From positions 1 through 64,000 of the forward strand of contig JAEEZY010000017.1 in the NCBI GenBank assembly GCA_016292015.1: a DNA stretch of 64,000 bases, read 5' to 3'. Position 1 is the first letter of the stretch; every line of letters starts with the position of its first letter. The notes beneath the pieces are model-generated. The model saw only the letters and a list, made by a program, of their open reading frames with translations, did not search any database and had not been told where the DNA came from. The position numbers were made by a program, and so were the translations under genes. Shown here in pieces: positions 59,823 through 64,000 of this stretch. The DNA is from Bacteroidales bacterium. GTDB lineage: Bacteria > Bacteroidota > Bacteroidia > Bacteroidales > P3.

Positions 59823-61814
59823 ATGAAAAGAGTTTTAGTTTTAGCTGTTCTTTTTCTTACTACGGCAGCCGTCTATGGACAGGACAAGGTGTTGGAATGG
59901 AAACAGCTGATGGACTACAGCCTGTATCCACAAAGACAGATACGCGGCATTGTCTTTGAACCAGGGACAGAACGCGTGATGTACACGAGAGGAGACGAGA
60001 CATACGTGTATGACGGCAAAACCACGAAGGTGCTTGCGCCAGAACAGGTGGAGGAATACAAGGAGATGCTGAAGCCGGAAGAGGACAAGCGAGTGGAGAT
60101 AAAGGACGGCAACCTGTATGTGGACAAGAAACTGGTGGAAAACGGCGACGGGTACAACATAGTGCTTGGCGAGAGCGTGCACCGCAACGAATTCGGCATA
60201 AACGGAGGAATATTCTGGTCGCCCAGAAAGACGAAGGTAGCGTTCTACCGTATGGACCAGAGCATGGTGAAAGACTACCCGATAGTGAACACCAAAGCCC
60301 GCGAAGCAGAGGCAAAGCCGATAAAGTACCCGATGGCTGGAATGAAGAGCCACGAGGTCACGATAGGGGTGTATAACGCGTTGACGCTGAAAAAGGTCTA
60401 TCTGCAGACCCGCAGGGACGAGAGCGTCAAGGAAAAAGAGATGTATCTGACAAACATAGCATGGAGCCCAGACGAGAAATACATCTACGTGGCGAAGATC
60501 AACAGAGAGCAGAACCGCATGTGGATGGAGCGGTATGACGTGGCGACCGGGACACGAGACAAAGTGCTGTTTGAAGAAAAGAACGAAAGGTATGTGGAGC
60601 CTGTGGATGCTATGATCTTCACCCCCAAGGGAGACCAGTTTCTGTGGTTCTCGATGAGAGACGGATACAAACACCTGTATCTCTACAACACAGACGGCGA
60701 GGTGGTGCGACAGGTGACAAAGGGGAAGTATGAAGTGGAAGGGTTCATCGGGTTCGACCAAAGCGGAGAAAACATCTTCGTATATGCCAACAAAGACAAT
60801 CCGGTAGGGCGTGACGCCTACAAGGTGAATCTGAAAAGCGGCAAGATGGAGTGCCTGACCAAACCGCGCAACGGGAAGCCCTACGGAACCCACACGATAG
60901 TGATGAGCGACGACCGCACCCGCTACGTGGACCTCTGGAGCAGCGTGGAGATGCCAACGAGAGCAGACTACCGCATCGTGGGAGGGAACGGACCGGAGAA
61001 AACCCTCCACACCTCTGAAAATCCGCTGGAAAAATACGCCATGCCCACATACGACATAGGGACCATCAAGGCCGCCGACGGCGAGACAGACTTGTACTAC
61101 AGACTGATAACGCCACCGGGAAAGAAGGCAGGAAAGAAATACCCGACGTTGGTTTACGTTTATGGCGGCCCCCACTCACAGCTGGTGACCGACAGCTGGA
61201 TGGCTGGAGCCAACCTTTACTTCACCTTTCTGGCACAGCATGGATACGTGGTGTTCACCCTCGACAACAGGGGTACGGACAACCGCGGATTCGAATTTGA
61301 AAGCTGCATTCACAGACAACTGGGACAAATTGAGCTTGCCGACCAGATGGCAGGAGTCGATTTCCTGAAAACGCTGCCTTATGTCGATCAAGAGCGTATA
61401 GGAGTGGAAGGATGGAGCTTTGGAGGATTCATGACCATCACGATGAAGCTGGCTCACCCCGAGATCTTCAAGGTGGCCTGCGCCGGAGGTCCTGTGATCG
61501 ACTGGAAATGGTATGAAGTCATGTATGGCGAACGCTATATGGACACCCCTCAAGAGAACCCAGATGGATATGAGAAGGCATCGTTGTTGAACAAAGCAAA
61601 GAACCTCGACGGGAAGCTGCTGATAATACACGGTTGCGAGGACAACACGGTGGTGTGGCAGCACTCGCTGGAGTTCATCGAGAGGTGCATCAACAACTAC
61701 AAGCAGGTGGACTATTTCGTCTATCCGCACCATGAGCACAACGTCATGGGCAAAGAGAGGGTGCACCTGTATAAGAAGATGTTCGACTACTACGAAGACT
61801 ATCTGAAAAAGTGA
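59823..61814 (+). CDS. S9-family (dipeptidyl peptidase IV-like) serine peptidase
   Basis: A protein of 663 residues with signal peptide 1-20 (ending AAVYGQ). A propeller-like N-terminal part spans 40-400 (FWSPRKTKVAFYRMDQSMVK, YLTNIAWSPDEKYIYVAKIN). The alpha/beta-hydrolase domain (410-663) carries Ser532 in VEGWSFGGFM, Asp607 in HGCEDNTV and His639 in YPHHEHNVMG. It should cut dipeptides from peptides in the periplasm or at the surface, supporting amino-acid use, in line with the nearby hutU. It has no T9SS sorting tail. The gene is 29 bases before riboflavin synthase. Confidence 0.92.
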   Translation: MKRVLVLAVLFLTTAAVYGQDKVLEWKQLMDYSLYPQRQIRGIVFEPGTERVMYTRGDETYVYDGKTTKVLAPEQVEEYKEMLKPEEDKRVEIKDGNLYVDKKLVENGDGYNIVLGESVHRNEFGINGGIFWSPRKTKVAFYRMDQSMVKDYPIVNTKAREAEAKPIKYPMAGMKSHEVTIGVYNALTLKKVYLQTRRDESVKEKEMYLTNIAWSPDEKYIYVAKINREQNRMWMERYDVATGTRDKVLFEEKNERYVEPVDAMIFTPKGDQFLWFSMRDGYKHLYLYNTDGEVVRQVTKGKYEVEGFIGFDQSGENIFVYANKDNPVGRDAYKVNLKSGKMECLTKPRNGKPYGTHTIVMSDDRTRYVDLWSSVEMPTRADYRIVGGNGPEKTLHTSENPLEKYAMPTYDIGTIKAADGETDLYYRLITPPGKKAGKKYPTLVYVYGGPHSQLVTDSWMAGANLYFTFLAQHGYVVFTLDNRGTDNRGFEFESCIHRQLGQIELADQMAGVDFLKTLPYVDQERIGVEGWSFGGFMTITMKLAHPEIFKVACAGGPVIDWKWYEVMYGERYMDTPQENPDGYEKASLLNKAKNLDGKLLIIHGCEDNTVVWQHSLEFIERCINNYKQVDYFVYPHHEHNVMGKERVHLYKKMFDYYEDYLKK

Positions 61815-61842
61815 TTAGACAATAGCAATCCATATTTATACA

Positions 61843-62466
61843 ATGTTTACAGGAATAATTGAAACCACCGCACGGGTGGTGAAAATAGAGAAAGAGAACA
61901 GCAACTATCACTTCACCCTGGAGGTGCCATTCGGCGACGAGCTCTCCATCGACCAGAGTATGGCGCACGACGGGTGCTGCCTGACGGTGGTGAAGGTTGA
62001 CAAAGAGAAGAAGCAGTATGTGGTGACGGCAATGGACGAAACCATGCTGAAGACCAACCTCGGAAGCTGGCAAGTGGGCACAGAGGTGAACGTGGAGCGT
62101 TCGATGCGTATGGACGGACGTTTCGACGGACACATAGTGCAAGGCCATGTCGACCAAACGGCCACCTGCACCAAGGTGGTGGACGACAACGGAAGCTGGC
62201 GCTTCTACTTCGAGTATGACGCAAAGAACGCCCCCTCGATAACGGTGCCCAAAGGGAGCATCTCGATAAACGGAGTGAGCCTTACGGTGGTTGACAGCGA
62301 GAAAGGGATGTTCTCGGTGGCGATAATACCTTACACCTACAAGGTGACCAACTTCCACAACTTCAAGCCAGGAACAGTGGTGAACATAGAGTTCGACGTG
62401 TTCGGAAAGTATGTGCAGCGACTGCTGGAAGAGTACGTCAAGCAGGGAGTGATTAGTGGTCAGTGA
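61843..62466 (+). CDS. ribE: Riboflavin synthase, alpha chain
   Basis: A protein of 207 residues with two lumazine-binding repeats. It starts MFTGIIETTARVVKIEKENS; GCCLTVVKVDKEKKQYVVTA and GRFDGHIVQGHVDQTATCTK mark repeat one, and ISINGVSLTVVDSEKGMFSV and FDVFGKYVQRLLEEYVKQ mark repeat two. It joins two molecules of 6,7-dimethyl-8-ribityllumazine to make riboflavin. The final codons (GVISGQ) lie inside a 7-bp tandem repeat, so the tail length may vary between strains. Confidence 0.95.
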   Translation: MFTGIIETTARVVKIEKENSNYHFTLEVPFGDELSIDQSMAHDGCCLTVVKVDKEKKQYVVTAMDETMLKTNLGSWQVGTEVNVERSMRMDGRFDGHIVQGHVDQTATCTKVVDDNGSWRFYFEYDAKNAPSITVPKGSISINGVSLTVVDSEKGMFSVAIIPYTYKVTNFHNFKPGTVVNIEFDVFGKYVQRLLEEYVKQGVISGQ

Positions 62467-62475
62467 TTAGTGAAT
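62448..62475. repeat. 7-bp tandem repeat (AGTGATT) overlapping the ribE stop
   Basis: AGTGATT, AGTGGTC, AGTGATT, AGTGAAT, the same family as 5833-5867. The first two and a half units encode the last residues of riboflavin synthase. Confidence 0.65.
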
Positions 62476-62603
62476 TGACAATGGTAAGGCGCTGACAAAA
62501 TCGCACAATCCTTGTCAACCTATCAACATCCACCCTATCATCTTTTCATTTTTTCAAGCTAAGGCAACCTTTTAAACGTAAAACATATCAACTATTAGAA
62601 ATC

Positions 62604-64000
62604 ATGTGCGGAATAGTAGGATATATAGGATCTAAAGAAGCATACGAGATATTAATCAAAGGACTCCACCGTTTGGAGTACCGCGGATATGACAGTGCGG
62701 GAATAGCACTTATAAACGGCAACCGAGAGCTATCGGTATATAAGGCCAAAGGCAAAGTGTCGGCGCTGGAAGACTCAGTAGCCGAGAAAGACACGACGGG
62801 CACCATCGGCATCGCCCACACCCGTTGGGCAACGCACGGAGAACCCAATGTGGTGAACGCGCACCCGCATTATTCGCAGTCGAAAACCCTCGCTCTGGTG
62901 CATAACGGCATCATCGAGAACTACAAGACGCTGCGGGAAGTGCTGGTGAAACACGGTTACAAATTCGACAGCGAGACAGACACAGAGGTGCTGGTGGAGC
63001 TGATAGAATACATGAAAGAGTCGCACGGATGCGACCTCGTGAGAGCCGTTCACCTGGCGTTGAAGAACGTGGTTGGAGCCTACGCCATAGCAATACTCGA
63101 CAAAAACAACCCCAACCGCATCATAGCAGCGCGTAAGGGAAGCCCGCTGATAGTGGGAATCGGAGGTACGAAGGAGGGAGAGACACCCGAATTCTTCCTC
63201 GGCAGCGACGCCACACCGATTATTGAATACACCGACCAGGTGGTATATCTGAAAGACGAAGAAATCGTAGTGCTGAACCGCGACGGGAGTTATGAGATAA
63301 CCAACCTGAACAATGTGCAGCAGACACCGCAGTTGCAGACACTTCAGGTGAGCCTTGACCAGCTGGAGAAGGGCGGCTATCCGCACTTCATGCTGAAAGA
63401 GATACACGAGCAACCGAAAGCGCTGCGCACCTGCATAGGAAGCCGCATAAACAAACGCCAGAAAGACGTGATATTGAGCGGCATCATCGATCATAAGGAC
63501 AAGTTTCTCAAAGCACGCCGTATCATCATCTGCGCCTGCGGCACATCGTGGCACGCAGCCTTGATAGGCAAGTATTTCATCGAAGAGGCAGCACATATAC
63601 CCGTCGAGGTGGAATACGCCTCGGAGTTCCGCTATCGCAATCCCGTCATCTTCCCCGACGATGTGATGATAGCGGTGTCGCAGTCGGGGGAGACGGCCGA
63701 CACACTGGCAGCCATAAAGCTGGCCAAGGAGAAAGGCGCGTTCATCTACGGAGTGTGCAACGTGATAGGATCGTCGATAGCGAGGGAAGCCGAGTCGGGC
63801 ACATACATACACGTAGGTCCTGAAATCGGAGTTGCATCGACGAAGGCGTTTACCGGACAGGTGACGACATTGTCGCTGATAGGCCTTGCCATCGCAAAAG
63901 AGAAGAAGACACTCAGCGACGAGATATACACCATGCTGGTCGATGAGCTGAACAACATCCCAGAAAAGATGCAGTGGACGCTGGACAACAACAAAGGGAT
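62604..64000 (+). CDS. glmS: Glutamine-fructose-6-phosphate aminotransferase, cut by window end
   Basis: About 465 codons are present and the frame is still open at the last base. It starts MCGIVGYIGSKEAYEILIKG, with Cys2 as the glutaminase nucleophile. HRLEYRGYDSAGIALI, IGIAHTRWATHGEPNVVNAH and LALVHNGIIENYKTLRE belong to the Ntn-hydrolase domain. The first SIS domain has CGTSWHAALIGKYFIEEAA and AVSQSGETADTLAAI, and the GVASTKAFTGQV segment follows. It makes glucosamine-6-phosphate for cell wall and LPS. The start codon follows a region with a weak 8-bp CCTATCAA repeat. No riboswitch of the glmS type was seen in the 137 bases upstream. Confidence 0.95.
   Translation, partial: MCGIVGYIGSKEAYEILIKGLHRLEYRGYDSAGIALINGNRELSVYKAKGKVSALEDSVAEKDTTGTIGIAHTRWATHGEPNVVNAHPHYSQSKTLALVHNGIIENYKTLREVLVKHGYKFDSETDTEVLVELIEYMKESHGCDLVRAVHLALKNVVGAYAIAILDKNNPNRIIAARKGSPLIVGIGGTKEGETPEFFLGSDATPIIEYTDQVVYLKDEEIVVLNRDGSYEITNLNNVQQTPQLQTLQVSLDQLEKGGYPHFMLKEIHEQPKALRTCIGSRINKRQKDVILSGIIDHKDKFLKARRIIICACGTSWHAALIGKYFIEEAAHIPVEVEYASEFRYRNPVIFPDDVMIAVSQSGETADTLAAIKLAKEKGAFIYGVCNVIGSSIAREAESGTYIHVGPEIGVASTKAFTGQVTTLSLIGLAIAKEKKTLSDEIYTMLVDELNNIPEKMQWTLDNNKG

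Noticed and set aside
59841..61175. Long minus-strand ORF (444 codons) opposite the S9 peptidase
   Set aside because: Antisense shadow of a gene with an intact catalytic triad; no motif or start signal of its own.
62467..62603. glmS ribozyme or other riboswitch before glmS
   Set aside because: The gap is short and shows only weak tandem repeats; no ribozyme core was recognised.

Overview
The window reads as a chromosome segment from a member of the Bacteroidota, most likely order Bacteroidales. Many genes are preceded by the TAnnTTTG -7 promoter element of that phylum (forms such as TATCTTTGC, TATTTTTGC and TAACTTTGC). The gene content agrees: a PorZ-like type IX secretion protein, a T9SS type A sorting domain, FISUMP-type surface proteins, MutA, a Wza/Wzc/PHP-phosphatase set and TonB. 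No rRNA, tRNA, integrase, transposase or CRISPR array was recognised.

Layout. 0-3 kb: two toxin-antitoxin loci (a YoeB-type one whose toxin carries an in-frame TAG, and an intact HigBA-type one), separated by short-period tandem repeats and three copies of a hairpin repeat. 3-17.3 kb: a minus-strand accessory block of exported proteins and lipoproteins, headed by a membrane Ser/Thr kinase and a conserved partner. A small W-x-x-G-x-W domain recurs in at least three, probably four, of these proteins, including the exported end of the kinase. 17.5-24 kb: ABC-F ATPase, TonB and an AddA-like helicase-nuclease. 24-28.5 kb: a cobalamin riboswitch in front of a 1,356-residue CUB/Ig-like surface protein. 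28.6-42 kb: mostly metabolism and housekeeping (CoA-transferase, flavodoxin-like protein, MarC, methylmalonyl-CoA mutase small subunit, LptG, SufE, SufT-like, ABC permease, Kbl, RF1, PNPase, S15). 42.8-47 kb: polysaccharide export and Tyr-kinase/phosphatase genes. 47-53 kb: gmk, mreC, mreD, porZ and recO in one compact run. 53-55.6 kb: a structured leader RNA candidate, an EcoRI-family adenine methyltransferase and a DUF262-HNH nuclease gene split by an in-frame TGA. 56-64 kb: hutU, an S26-like/VanZ fusion, a dolichol-phosphate-mannose synthase-like GT2, an S9 peptidase, riboflavin synthase and the start of glmS.

Most interesting points. (1) The kinase-linked network of exported proteins sharing one domain. 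(2) An EcoRI-type methyltransferase paired with a DUF262-HNH nuclease behind a folded leader RNA. (3) Two independent loci where the toxic enzyme has a stop codon while its antidote stays intact. (4) Gene-free stretches built from tandem repeats of exact period 7, 8, 9 or 11 bp, with unrelated sequences sharing the 11-bp period; the 9-bp family also forms the Ser-Glu linker of the kinase. (5) A B12 riboswitch controlling a surface protein. All calls come from reading the sequence; no database search was run.
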